DNA from: Bidens hawaiensis | Taxonomy: Eukaryota; Streptophyta; Magnoliopsida; Asterales; Asteraceae | Direction: 5' to 3' | NCBI GenBank assembly: GCA_021521415.1 | Contig: JAIQDT010009079.1 | Location: forward strand, 1 to 64,000 | Length of the DNA: 64,000 nucleotides | Part shown: in pieces, positions 32,190 to 43,919 of the stretch | Layout of the letters: each line of letters begins with the position of its first letter | How positions within the stretch are numbered: position 1 is the stretch's first letter | Position numbers and translations under genes: made by a program | Notes under the pieces: generated by a model | What the model saw: the letters and a program-made list of their open reading frames with translations, nothing else | Database searches by the model: none | What the model was told of the DNA's origin: nothing

Positions 32190-33480
32190 CAATCGGCGCA
32201 TCTATGAATGCCGAAAGCATGAAAAACACGGACCACACACTAAAATTGCATAGCAAGATCATAGTCTTTCATCTCGGCCCTAGTGCCAACAAACCGACAT
32301 TGAGTCAAAAACGAGTGGAAAAACAATATTTGGCAAAATAGATAGTATATAAAACCGTTTTCCATCTCGTTCCGACCATTAAAAAGTGTATGTCCAACAT
32401 CCCAAAACCAAAACCAAAACCCCAACACTAGATACGCTCGGTTAAACCCAAACTGACCAACCACAACCGCGAAACAATCTTTCAATTATATCCAACCTAA
32501 CCAACCGCTCCCAACAAACTGAAACAGTGTACCAAACCTTACCAACCCGCACCAAAAAACTAACTCCTATAACTAGTTTCTAACCAAACCCGACAACCAA
32601 CTAACCAAGTAAAGGCTAAAACTAACACTAATATTACATAAGGAATACAAAAAAACATTTGAGTGAAGCAAACAAGGAATAAAGTTGCAAAGATTTGGAA
32701 TTTTAATGTAGCGCAAGTGACTTGAATGGTGAAGAATGAGTTAAAATTAATGGTAGGTTATGATAATGTGATAATATTATGATGATTTTAAGGTTTAATT
32801 TTGTGAAAAAGGGTGAAAAAATGGTGGATTTGGTGAAAAAAGGGGTTAGGGTTCATAGGTTTTGGGTGAGGAAGAAAGAGGGTTTTAAAAAAAATGATGA
32901 AAAAGGTATAATCTGGTAAAAAGTTGAAAAAAAATTGAATCTGCCCTCCCCTATGGCCGCGCGACCAGGGATGGGCTCCTGGCCGCGCTGCTCGGCGTTC
33001 TCTTGGTGCGTATTTCTTGCTCACGTCGTGCGGGGGTGGGGGGGTGTTCATGCCTTGTCGCGTGGCGCGACGAGGCGTTTTTTCCAGAAAGTTTCGAATT
33101 TTTGGTGCCTAAATGCCTTAGAAAAAATTTTAAAAATTACCAAGTCTTTTTACGTCCATTTTATGTCATTTTTATGTGCAAAACTAACCTGAACCTCTGA
33201 ATTTTCGTCAAATCCTCTCTCCATAATGGTGATGATTCCTTGAAACGACTCAACGGCGCAAAAAAAATACAAAAACTATTGTTAGTGACTCACGAAAAAA
33301 AAAATGAGAATAAGATATAAAAAATATACAAACTCTACATTTGAGTTTTCACTGAAGAACCCTTTTGATGATTCAGTTCGATGGGTCGAGCGGAGTTTTT
33401 TCCATCTCGATTGAATCCTCCGACCCTCCAAGATAATGCTATAAACGATGACCGTTAACTTTTCACGAAGTTCCATTGTC
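32190..33480. other. Non-coding DNA downstream of a gypsy pol remnant
   Basis: On the minus strand this follows the pol stop. It includes a GC-rich block (32940-33075) and an 87-codon minus frame (32788-33051) rich in Pro, Phe and His that I do not trust as a gene. The layout resembles the region after pol in the Athila element (43.2-44.2 kb). Confidence 0.4.
32959..32988. repeat. GC-rich hairpin, 11-bp stem
   Basis: Arms GCGCGACCAGG and CCTGGCCGCGC pair with one mismatch around an 8-base loop. It lies downstream of a gypsy pol, as do the hairpins at 43.8 kb. Confidence 0.55.
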
Positions 33481-34703
33481 CGGATTCTCTAGCTCCACCG
33501 CTCTATACGGGAAAATTTCTTTCACCAAATACGGTCCCGTCTACTTTGATTTCAGTTTACCTGCAAATAACTTCAAACGATAGTTAAATAATAATACCTT
33601 ATCACCTTTCTTGAAGTCTTTACCTCCCTTTAAACGCCGTTTGTCCAACACTTTTTTCTTTTCCTTGATATCCAACGATCGAGAATATGCCGCATCACGA
33701 AGTTCCTCAAACTCAAGAATTTGAAAATATCTCTTCCTTGCAGCCTCGATAAGATCAAGATTAAACGTCTTCTCTAAATTTCTCTTCACCCCTATATTCT
33801 CATTCTCGACTTGACCATTCGTTTGAGGATGGTAAGCGGTAGAGGTGCGATGAGTAACTCCGCAACGAACTAATGCCTTCTCCATGACGGCGTTGCAAAA
33901 ATGAGTACCTCTATCACTAATAATCGCCCGTGGAGTATCGAAACGAGTAAACAACTTTTTGAGAAACTTCACAACAACTCTAGCATCATTTGTGGCCAAT
34001 GCTTGGGCTTCAACCCACTTGGAAACATAATCTATAGCCATTAAAATATACTTGTAACCACCAGAAATAGGAAACGGTCCCATAAAATCAATGCCCCAAA
34101 CATTAAAGATGTCAAGAGTTTGTATGGGATTTTGAGGCATCTCGTTCTTTGATGAAATATTACCAGTGCGTTGACAAGCGTCACACGTCTTAACAAACTC
34201 TATCACATCTTTCACAATCGATGGCCAATAAAAACCAATATCAAATACCTTCTGAGCCATGGCATGCGCTCCATGATGACCTCCCGTTAAACCTTCATGA
34301 ACATATTTCAAAATATCCAACCCTTCTTCTTTCATCACACATCTTCTAAGAATCCGATCACCACCAATCTTGAAAAGAAAAGGATCATCCCAAACATTAC
34401 AAGAAACATCCCGATAAAACTTCTTCTTTTGTTGCGAAGTCATTCCCTTCAACACAACGCCGGTAGATAAATAGTTAGCAAAATCGGTAAACCATGGAAT
34501 ACCTTGCTTTTCGGCCGCAACAAAATCAATCGACTCATGTGGGAATCTATCTCCAATATCTTCTTCACGAATCTCCTATCTCTTTGGATCTTTTAAACGA
34601 GAAAGATGATCCGCCGCTACATTCTCCACCCCCTTCTTGTCTTTGATTTCTATGTCAAACTCTGAAAGTAGAAGAATCCACCGTATATGAGGAGGCATCA
34701 CGT
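33400..34703 (-). pseudogene. Ty3/gypsy pol fragment (RNase H end and integrase)
   Basis: Starting at 34703 on the minus strand, the RNase H tail reads IKDKKGVENVAADHLSRL. After a stop near 34580 the frame continues with GIPWFTDFANYLSTG and then an open 304-codon integrase (33541-34455). It shows the zinc-binding domain (GGHHGAHAMAQK, CDACQRTG), the DDE core (WGIDFMGPF, ISDRGTHFCN, ATG...HPQTNGQVENENIG-type tail) and a KLKSK end. Beyond 33541 a TAG interrupts it, but the TGPYLVKEIFPYRAVELENP phrase of gypsy pol tails follows. It is Athila/Tat-like and truncated at 34703, where an unrelated LTR fragment abuts. Confidence 0.85.
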
Positions 34704-35123
34704 CTTTCTTATAGACGGTGTCGCTAATGTATTCTTATTAGTGATCTCACATTTATCCAAATTATTGCTATTATTTATTGTTCCGTATACAAGTTGTGGA
34801 AATTTCATATTATATACATATTGTTCAAAACTATGAATTGCTCACCAACCTTTGTGTTTACAAACTTTATTTTATGCAATGTTACAGGTTCGCATTTAGG
34901 TTGATTCGAGATGGTGAAGGAAACGTTGTCAAGACCTTTAGGATATTAGTAAAATGAACAATATTTGATTTGCTATATTTTGTTATCTTATGAACAAGTA
35001 TATTATGTGACATTTTGATGTTTTGTAATTAAATGAGTTTGTTAAATATTGTCGCTTTAAATAGTGTCATGGGCAATCCGTCGCATCCCGGCATGTTCCA
35101 CCGCCTTTGGTCGGGGTGTGACA
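34704..35123 (-). mobile_element. Truncated gypsy LTR end (copy of 30441-30869)
   Basis: Nearly identical in sequence to the terminal part of the LTR at 28.4-30.9 kb, ending TGTCACACC on the minus strand at 35123. It is cut at 34704 inside the LTR, directly at the pol fragment. Confidence 0.8.
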
Positions 35124-35372
35124 CTACCCTACTTTCTCATATATTATTAGGGTTTGGTCCCTCTATTCTCAGATATTGTTAGGATCTGGTCCCTGCATTC
35201 TCAGAAATTATTAGGGACTGATCCCTACCTACTCAAATATTATTAGGGTCTGGTCCCTACTTTCTCAGATATTATTAGGGTATGGTCCCTACTATATACA
35301 ACCATACGACCATACATACATTCCATACAACATATAACCATATACTTATATCCTTTACTATATACATACACA
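35124..35372. repeat. Minisatellite and flank duplicated from 30.87-31.12 kb
   Basis: Five ~32-bp units (to about 35290), then an ATACAACCATA-rich stretch as at 31047-31110. The duplication stops at about 35372, roughly 100 bases before the PIG-O start codon. Confidence 0.8.
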
Positions 35373-35441
35373 TAATTCAGGAGATGAAGGAACTTAATAA
35401 GGTTTTTTTTCCTTGAGGAATGGGTGTAACAATTCATGGTT

Positions 35442-35448
35442 TATAAAA
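35442..35448 (+). promoter_or_regulatory. Possible TATA box of the PIG-O remnant
   Basis: TATAAAA lies 32 bases before the ATG at 35480. That leaves almost no leader, so it may be fortuitous. Confidence 0.25.
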
Positions 35449-35479
35449 GAGGAGCGTATTTAGTATTGAAAATACAAAA

Positions 35480-37917
35480 ATGGGGAGATCAGGCTTGTTC
35501 TTGTCCATATTAGTCATTAACTGTATTGCGATACTCCTTTTCATCAACGGCTTTCTTCTCACACGAACCGAACTCCCTCACTACAGTCACTGTTCAGATG
35601 TATCTCAATCTCCTTGTGGGCATGTTCATACTTGTTGGACTAAACCTGCTGTTGTTCGTCTTCTCATTATCATCGTTCTAGATGCTCTGAGGTATATACA
35701 TACATATATTATTATTATTACTACTACTACTACTACTACTACTTATCATGTGTTTTGATTTTGATTCTTTAGATTGATTTTGTTGCTCCCGGTACTTTCT
35801 TCCAAGGTAACCTTTTACTGATTTTAACAAACTATGACCTTTAGAGGTAAAGTTTTCTGTCAATCTTACAGAGAAGAAACCATGGATGGACAAGCTGCAA
35901 GTGCTACATAAACTTGCATCAGAATCAGAATTAAAATCAGGTTTGAATCTTTAAAGTGATTGCCGATCCACCTACAACAAGTTTGCAGCGTTTGAAGGTT
36001 AATCATAGCTCACAATTTAGGTTTCGGGGGTGATATAATTTTAATTGGGATAAATAAATAATTATTATGCAGGGTTTGACAACAGGTGGACTTCCGACTT
36101 TTATTGATATAGGGAATAGCTTTTGTGCCCCAGCAATTATGGAAGACAATCTCATACATGAGGTTTGATTCCGTTAGGAATTTGAGGAGATATTAAGAAT
36201 TTGATCTTTATATACTTTCATTTATCTTTGTGTTTGCAGCTTGTTCATAATGGAAAACGAGTAGTGATGATGGGAGATGATACATGGACATAGTTGTTTC
36301 CTCATCACTTTAACAAGTCCTATATCCCTACCCCTCTTTTTTTGTTAAAGATCTTAATACGGTACCCTTTATTTTATATACATAGTTTTAAAGACTTACT
36401 GCATTTGATTATTCGAGATTTGTTTGGCAGGTGGATAATGGTTGCATCAGTCACCTAGTTCCAACCTTGTATGATGATGATTGGGATGTTCTTATAGCAC
36501 ATTTTCTTGGTGTGGTATGTATCTCAAAAGGTTTTATTATGTTTTTTAAAGTCTGTAAAAGTATCTGTAATTATATATGGTGTAGATTTGCTTTATTCGT
36601 TTAGGATCATGTTGGTCATATGTTTGGTTTGGATTCAGTTCAAATGATTGATAAACTACAGCAATATAATGAACAATTAGAGGTTTGTCCCGCAAATCAG
36701 GTTACATGAAATTATAGACCAATTACATATACACTCCTGAAAACTTGCTGAATATCATATTTTCACAACCATAAAAGTTAATATCAGATATACACATCCA
36801 AAATACTTCAAATTTCATATTACCTATTCCATTGAATACACTTTGTAATATAACCAATTGACCAATATACCCTTATCTTTGCACTCCAAACTCTCATGTT
36901 CTAGTGCAAGTTTTAAGAGAAGGGCAGAAATGTCATAAATCTAAAAATGGTTATATTTGTTATATTATTTATGTTGGGTAAAGTTGATATTACACCAAGT
37001 TATGAAGGAATTTATGAAATTATCCCTCAATTTATTATTAGTTATATTTTATGATGATAAATTTGATATTTGATGCCGACATTCTACTTCAGAAAGTTGT
37101 TGAAGTGCTACAAAGTCAGTCTGGTAAAGGCAATCTGCATGAAAATACTTTACTTCTTGTTATGGGTGTAATGGACAAACAGTAAATGGTGATCATGGTG
37201 GTGGGTCCCCTGAAGAGGTATCTACTCAGCATACTCTTAATCTCAGTATGCTAGAAAAATGTAGTTTCATGTCAAGCTAAGTAGTGACATAATGCAGGTT
37301 CAAACATCAATCTTTGCAATGAGCATGAAAAAGCCTTCATTTCCTATTCCATCAAAGTTTGACACCTCATCTTGTAAACTTGATCTGGTATGTGTACGCT
37401 ATTTTATAAATTATTAAAATATTATTTGTTTGATAATTAATGATTTTAATTCTGATTATTATTTTTTATCCCAAATGTTAGTACTAATCTTCTTATTGTA
37501 TTCACAGGATGGAAGAAATTTGTGCATTAGTTCTATTGAACAGGTCTAGTAGTCTATTGTGTGTGTGTGTGCGCGCGCGTGTTAATGATTTTGTGTTTTA
37601 GTTGTGTTGAAATCTCACTTAAGTTCATCTGCAGCTTGATTTTGCAGCAACAGTATCGGCATTGCTTGGAATCTCGTTTCCTTTCGGAAGGTGTGTTATG
37701 TTATCCATTACTTTTGTACTTAAAAGTACATTTATTGTAACCTCAACTTTTTATTTTGAAATGTATGACACACTACTGATTTTTGTTGACAGCATCGGTC
37801 GAGTCAATCCAATGTTGTATGCTTTAGTTACTCGTACATGGAATCTTGAAAGCTATGATATGATCAGTAACAACAGTCAATTAAAAATGGAAAAATGGAT
37901 GCATAATTATGCCAAAG
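35480..37917 (+). pseudogene. GPI ethanolamine-phosphate transferase 3 (PIG-O) pseudogene, 5' part
   Basis: PIG-O adds ethanolamine phosphate to the third mannose of GPI anchors in the ER. Apparent exons: 35480-35691 (membrane anchor, then LIIIVLDALR with a metal-binding Asp), 35773-35806, 35872-35997, 36073-36162 (GLTTGGLPTFIDIGNSF), 36240-36361 (GDDTW), 36431-36514, 36605-36682 (DHVGHMFG), 37093-37217, 37298-37387, 37508-37543, 37635-37690 and 37793-37917. These match the alkaline-phosphatase-like catalytic domain. Lesions: a base lost near 35775, a shift near 35945, TAG at 36291-36293 after GDDTWT, a two-base insertion near 36322, and a base lost near 37168 in the conserved MGDHGQT motif. 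Introns keep GT-AG borders. The last exon is cut after codon AAA by the Athila-type element. Confidence 0.88.
35706..35745. repeat. ATT/ACT microsatellite in PIG-O intron 1
   Basis: ATT triplets followed by about eight ACT triplets, just downstream of the first splice donor. Confidence 0.9.
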
Positions 37918-39075
37918 TGATGACCGTCGTTCGAGTCAATCAAAAACCTAATTATTCTAAATAGTTATAGCAAGTAGGGTATCGTATCACAAGGAGTATG
38001 TGGTCAATGTATTCGTGTAACAGATTTCTAATTATGAAGTGACTGGTTTTTAGTGCTGATCACACAAGCAATTAAAGTGAGTTTAGAGAACTAAGCAATG
38101 AACAAGTAAACGAATTTCAAACAGTTAACAAAGCAAATCACACCCGGGAATTCAAGTAAGCAACCAACGGTATCTCATTCAACCTAACTGATTAACTATT
38201 AACGATTAACTGAAAACTGATCAATCAGACAAAACCTTAGACATCAACAATTACTTTACACACGACACTGGTTATCAAACAGTCCTTGCCAGTGTGACTT
38301 AGTTAAGGGTAATTGTATGTTTTATCGTATTCAATCTAACCAAACAGTTATATGACTAATTATCTAGCAACTGGTAACAGATCGTTCAGACCAACGTAAA
38401 CCTAAACCGACCGAACACTCAGAAATACCAAACATCAATAATCATATATTAATCATCAATAACAAAACACAAGTATTCATAATCACATGAGAAAAACTGT
38501 AAAAGGTTACAAACTATACATCCCGGGTGCGATTCTAGGAGATTAGCCGAGCCTAGACATCATTGAATCTTCGATATGGATGATAGGAACCATATGTATG
38601 GTCTTGACACGAGCTAGGATAGTGGAAATCGCCTTCTTGGACTGCTGGAATCGCCTCTTGGTCGTCAAAACGGAGTTGGGGTTGTTTTCCATGAAAGATA
38701 TTATTTAACCCTAGTTTTCCCGTCTGCACCCCCCATCGCGATACGCGATGGGGTCTTCAATGGTCCATCGCGTATCGCGATGGACCAGAAAGTCAAAGCT
38801 TATTTTAAACCCCATAGTGATACGCTATGGGTCTTCAAGTGATCCCATCACGTATCGCGATGGGTCTCCTCACCAGCAAACATCATTAAACTTCTCGTTT
38901 CGCGTGTTGGACATCCCGGGTCTTCATTCCGTGCAACAACAGGTCCATATTGAGTACTTTAACGCCTGTGACCTGAAATCCAATAATACACGTATGAAGT
39001 ATCGATAGTTCTAGAATAAACAGTTAAAACTAAACAATAAACGAACTAAAACATATACAAATTAACCGACCATCA
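37918..39075 (-). repeat. 3' LTR of the Athila-type element
   Basis: 1158 bp, the same length as the 5' LTR. It carries a cluster of four hairpins at 38731-38864. Confidence 0.93.
38731..38864. repeat. Cluster of four hairpins in the 3' LTR
   Basis: Four inverted repeats share the theme CCATCGCG, three-base loop (ATA or TAT), CGCGATGG. Positions: 38731-38753 (10-bp arms), 38761-38787 (12-bp arms TGGTCCATCGCG/CGCGATGGACCA), 38811-38831 (CCCATAG variant, one mismatch) and 38844-38864 (one mismatch). The same cluster is in the 5' LTR, where hairpins 3 and 4 are perfect. Confidence 0.92.
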
Positions 39076-39090
39076 CATCCCCACACTTAT
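39076..39090 (-). other. Polypurine tract of the Athila-type element
   Basis: On the minus strand AAGTGTGGGGATG directly precedes the 3' LTR. The core AAGTGTGGGG also occurs at 40367-40376 and 44081-44090. Confidence 0.75.
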
Positions 39091-41142
39091 CTTTTGCTTG
39101 CCCTCAAGCAAAACTCTAAAGCAAACATCGACCTCCATCATAGGTATGTAGATTATCGCCATTAATACTAGTAAGGTTTAAGGTAATACCCAGTTTCCCA
39201 GACTGACACTGTTTTTAGATTGACATTTCACAAATACTGTTAACTACTATAAAAACAATAGAGCCCCTCAGACAAGTGTACTTTGTTTCCGGTTAAGGCA
39301 CACATGCTCATACCCCTCGTAATATTACATCTCTGCTCTCGGTTTAATATACGGACTAGCAAAAGATGTGTCAGTATCACTCAGCTCTCAGTATCACTCA
39401 AAAGTACATATTCATCCATCAAGCTGCTTTGGCACAAATGCAAATCAAGAGGTCTTTAAAGGGTTGTAACGGGGCCAGGTGTAAGGGTATGGAAGGGAAA
39501 TATTTAAGTAGCTCAAACGATCTGACCCGACTTATTACAAAACATCTAAATAAACAAAACTACTGTACAACTAACTGACTGGTTATATTCATCTAAATAA
39601 GCAAACTAACAATATACTATTTCACAATTTTTTTAACATAAACGAACTTTAACGAACTACAGAATACATAACTGAATATAAACAGACATCTTTTTGTCTC
39701 TTTTTTTCCAAGTTTTAAGCATAATAACGTGATGCTTAACAATGGAACATATACAAATACAAGAACAAAAACAAAAACAAATACAGTTACAAATAAACCT
39801 AGTAAGCCGGATCGTCTCGTAACATAATGACAGGGTTAAACAAACGAAAAATAAGTCCAAAAAATGTTTTCTAAGGGACCCAACCCCCCGCCCCTCACAT
39901 AAACCATCCTCATATGTATAATGTATGAGGCCTCAACCCCCCAGTACCCACACTCACGCTCATCCAGACGAGGCTCAACCTAGTTGCCTCTATCACTTTT
40001 GCATTTTGCCAACTACGATCCCGTAATCCATGAACATCAGTGAAAGCACTCAAATGATATGTGTGTACTATATATTATATATGTATTATATATACTTGGG
40101 TCAACTCACACACGTACCGGAGGAATAGGGTTGACGATATAAACATGTGTACATGTCCCCATGACTCGTTATCCCCGCCTAAACCACCCCATTTTCAACT
40201 TCTCGTTATAAAAACATTTGTGAGTAAGACTAATGAGAAGCTGAAAAACCAACCATAGCCAGAAACCTATGACTTGGCATTAATGGCAATAATTAACAGT
40301 TAACAACTTTGGTTTCTGAACACTCTTCGAGGTACCTCGGGCTAAAACTTTTCAAATTTCCCCAATCCCCACACTTGAGGTTTACATTGTCCTCAATGTA
40401 AGAACACTTAACATTGTCCTCAAAGTTAAAAATGATAAAATAATTAATGAATATTTGAGGGACGAAGTTGAAATTGACTTTTTGACTATTTCGGGGCTCA
40501 TGTGTGGCGGTTCTACTAACAATTATACAATTACACTTTTAACGTTTAAAGTAATAAAAACAAAATAAATTATGAAACTGAAATCACCTGATATCAACGT
40601 GACTAGAGAAGGACCAGTCGGCTCGTGAACTCTCATAACACTCGTATACTCTCATCTCATCCAATTACCAAACTGACAATCGAACCTGCAAAATCTCGAG
40701 ATGTGTAGAAGCAAGCTTCTCACAAGTGTAAGACATAGGTCTTTTAAGAGTTATGAAAATAAAAACTTGTTAATTTTATTAAAAAAATTACCGAGCCAAA
40801 TTAATTCGTTTCATAATAAATTCTGTTAAATTACTTAAAAACGTTAAAAGACCTAACTCACTTTCGTAGGAATCACGATTGCATTAAGCGTATGCAACAA
40901 GCCCTGTAAACCCCCAGTAACCCAGGAGGACGAGTGGGGTCTCGTGAGGGTTTATAGTGAACTACACCCACAAAGTTCGATTACAGCAAAATATACAATT
41001 AAATCAAATACAGCAGCAAATAAAAGATATATAAATATAACGCCCAACCAGTTACCCATACATGAATCCCCAAAATATAATATAATATAATACAGACCAT
41101 GATACTAATAAAAACAAAATAAAGTGAAAAAGGGAAACCAGA
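39091..41142. other. Athila 3' internal non-coding region
   Basis: No gene. It includes an internal copy of the polypurine core (40367-40376) and a short palindromic echo, ACATTGTCCTCAATGT, at 40385-40400. Confidence 0.5.
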
Positions 41143-42521
41143 AAGCTACGGTGGTGGTGGATCATCAGCTGCCTCGTCCTGCGGGTCCACAGGCTGCTCC
41201 TCCATAATAGTCAAAGAGTCTGGGAGCGGTACATGCAAAGTAGTAAATAACAATCGAAAGTAGTAATCATAACGGGCCCCTTGGGCCCGCGTCTCCTCTC
41301 GCTGCGCCAGCTGCTCCTGCTGAATCTCCAACTGATATATCATCTGTAGTGTGACTGGCTGCTGCGGCTGTGAAGATGATGATGCCGATGCCTGTCTCAG
41401 CGGATGCTGCTGCTGAGGCCGGTCAATGCGCGGGACCCGAATGTGCTGACGATGAGTCGGAATCCCCCGCTAGATGGCCACGTTAGCTGTAGTACCCTCT
41501 GGTGGTGGTACCTGTGGTCCTTGTCGGACTGGGATGAGTACCGGTGGATCGTCATAAGTACATATCCCGATCCTCTGAGTGTCTGCCAACGGAAATGGCT
41601 CTGTAGCCGGGCCCAGAGTGAAGTAATCTACCGGATATCTATCAAATACACCCAATCTCTCTGCAATCTTGGTAATATACGGCCCCAATGCTAACTGGGC
41701 CGATGCACCATGTATACTCTGGACTCGTGCGAATGATGTAAGGAGCAGCATCGCGATGTTGGCCTCCCTGCTGTTGATCATGGACAGGAGGCACAATAAA
41801 TCGAAGTTGCTACACTTATCGCGGCCTGAATGACGACCAACGATAGTGTAAGCAACGATACGATGTAAGTATCGGTGGACGGGTTCCTGATAGCAGATGC
41901 CACCACAAAACTCGAATGGGCCTCGTCCGCGATCTGCCCTCAAAACTGAGCCTGATCAGGCTCATTGAGCCAAAACTGTAGACCCTACTGCTGATGTGTC
42001 ATGTATCCGCAAAAGCTCTGTAAGAACGCGGGAGTCTGAACATCCTCCCACGTGTAGAAGCTCGTCGCCACAGCGAAATCAAGGACCGACATCTCATACA
42101 CATGTCGTCTGAGTGAGAACGACACGGCATGCGGCTCGTCGAAATCACGGGCGGTGTATGAGAATGTCGAGTAAAACTCGCGTGTGAGCTCGACATAGGA
42201 AGTCGAGTCACACTCGAGTACTGCCTGCCACCGATCCGACATCAATCCATGGAGTGTGGTATCTGCCTCCAGAGTACCCAATAAATCGCAATTAAACGTC
42301 CTCTTACGCAAAAGCTGCATACCTCTCATCCGCGTGTACCTGGTGTACTCCTCGGACTGATCATAAAATTTAAGCACCTGATGAGGCATGCGGTGTCCAT
42401 CGCCCACGATATCCGCTCGCTCAACGCCCTCGATAATCGGCACCTCGTCACCATCGTAACGTATGGTGCGGGGCCCAGTCCTCTGTCTCTTGCGCTTCGA
42501 AGACGTTGATGCCACAAACAT
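41143..42521 (-). pseudogene. Extra ORF downstream of pol (ATHILA ORF-1-like)
   Basis: The 178-codon frame 41985-42521 starts MFVASTSSKRKRQRTGPRTI, a basic N-terminus, and contains LELTREFYSTFSYTARDFDE-type sequence (here VELTREFYSTFSY), EMSVLDFAVATSFYTWEDV and FCGYMTHQQ. That resembles the 'ATHILA ORF-1' domain known from plant gypsy elements. Similar sequence continues after stops and shifts in 41470-41943 and 41146-41343 (Gln-rich, then acidic/Pro tail). The role of this protein is not settled in the literature I know; it is neither gag nor pol. The frame has at least two breaks. Confidence 0.65.
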
Positions 42522-43247
42522 ATCTGCAAAATCAAAACATGTAAGGTAGATATGTCAACGGTCACTGTGGTGACAACCGTATAGCATTTCGGTCGCGGTT
42601 GTCCCACAAAATTAAATAATATTAAAATATTAACTAAATATTAAAAATAAAAAAAACGAAAAATTCGGGGACACCCTGTGCGTATTTCTAACAACCAGAT
42701 TAACCCGCCCGAATGGAGATTGAGTACGGGCGGATAATCTATTTTCAATTCAAAAGCATTAAATCAACTTATCAAGGTGTTCCCTAGACTCGACACAACT
42801 CGATTAACCACACACAACTAAACCGAACAAAACAAAATCAGCGACTCGAACTAGCTAAAACACAAACTTACAAACTATCTCGAAAATCGTGCAAAGCACA
42901 CCAAAGATATGTCGATTCGTGTTTTGACATTTTAATAATGTTCACATAAATCGTTTAATATCAGACCGACACTATCATTAATTTTATAATAAAAATAATG
43001 ATTTTTAACTGTGAACATCAAAAACCAGACTCGTCACATTGAACAATCTTGATTAATCACCCGAATAACCAACCCGTCAACCATAATCCCAAAATTAAGA
43101 AATAATAACCGCACCAATGTCCCGAACTACCATAACCCGTTAACTCAACCATGGGCTTAAGTACCATATCGTCCCGAAAATCCCGCCACCTAATTTAACA
43201 AACTAACACAACAACCTAATCTCGACAACCCATATCAACTTACACAG
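42522..43247. other. Athila internal spacer
   Basis: Non-coding stretch upstream (minus strand) of the extra ORF. It may hold its leader. Nothing else is recognised. Confidence 0.4.
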
Positions 43248-43329
43248 CTATCCGACAAATTGAATAACCGAAACACGTACCTCAATGTCGGGAATACAGA
43301 TTGAAAGCAAAATAGATGACGAAGGCAGC

Positions 43330-43640
43330 GGTACTGCGGACGGCTTGGAGCGGTGGATGACAGCAGTGGTGAGGGTGGTCGGAGTTAGGTGGTGACTGTG
43401 AATGGTCGTGGTAGGGTAGAAGTGGTGGTGGTGTAAGGTGGTGATGGTGGTGTGGTTGATTGTGAAGGAGGTAGATGGCAGCGAGGTGACGGTGGTGTTG
43501 GTGTGTGGACGGTGATGGTGGTAGGGCAGTAGTGGAGCGTGGTGACTGTGAGAAAGTGGTGGGTGCGGTGGTGATTGAGTGGTGGATGGATGAGTGATGA
43601 TGACGGTGGTTGGATGGTGGTGGTGAGTGGTGGCTGTGAT
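43330..43640. repeat. GGT-rich low-complexity region (His/Thr/Pro-rich minus frame)
   Basis: A GTGGTGGTG-type degenerate repeat. On the minus strand it opens a 207-codon frame (43248-43871) dominated by His, Thr, Ser and Pro. The composition follows from the repeat, so I do not call a gene. Confidence 0.7.
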
Positions 43641-43746
43641 AAACTCGCCGGAGAAGAAGAAAGAGGGAAGGAGAGAAGACGGGAGAAGGAAGAAGAAAAA
43701 GAAAGAAAAGAATAAGTTTAAGTATAAATCAATCGGGTCAAAAACC

Positions 43747-43919
43747 GACCCATCGCGTATCGCCAAATAGTTTTTAATTAGGGTTTCACCACATCGCGTA
43801 TCGCGATGGGTAGATTGTGACGACATCGCGATACGTGATGACGTCACTAGCCAGAAGATTCCTACCTCCATCGCGATACGCGATGGAGGTAATAATAACC
43901 CATCGCGTATCGCAATGGG
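43747..43919. repeat. Internal cluster of CATCGCG hairpins
   Basis: Five copies of the LTR hairpin theme. 43748-43763 is a half copy; 43792-43808 is perfect (CATCGCG/CGCGATG, loop TAT). 43823-43839 has one mismatch, 43864-43890 is perfect with 12-bp arms (ACCTCCATCGCG), and 43899-43919 has one mismatch. They lie 160-340 bases downstream (minus strand) of an internal polypurine-like copy at 44081-44090, about the same spacing as in the LTR. Confidence 0.9.

Noticed and set aside
38748..39008. 86-codon ORF in the LTR, also at 53909-54205
   Set aside because: Both lie across the hairpin cluster in the two LTR copies. The open frame is a by-product of the repeat.
43248..43871. 207-codon His/Thr/Pro-rich protein
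   Set aside because: The composition is a direct consequence of a GGT-type repeat. No domain or bias suggests coding.
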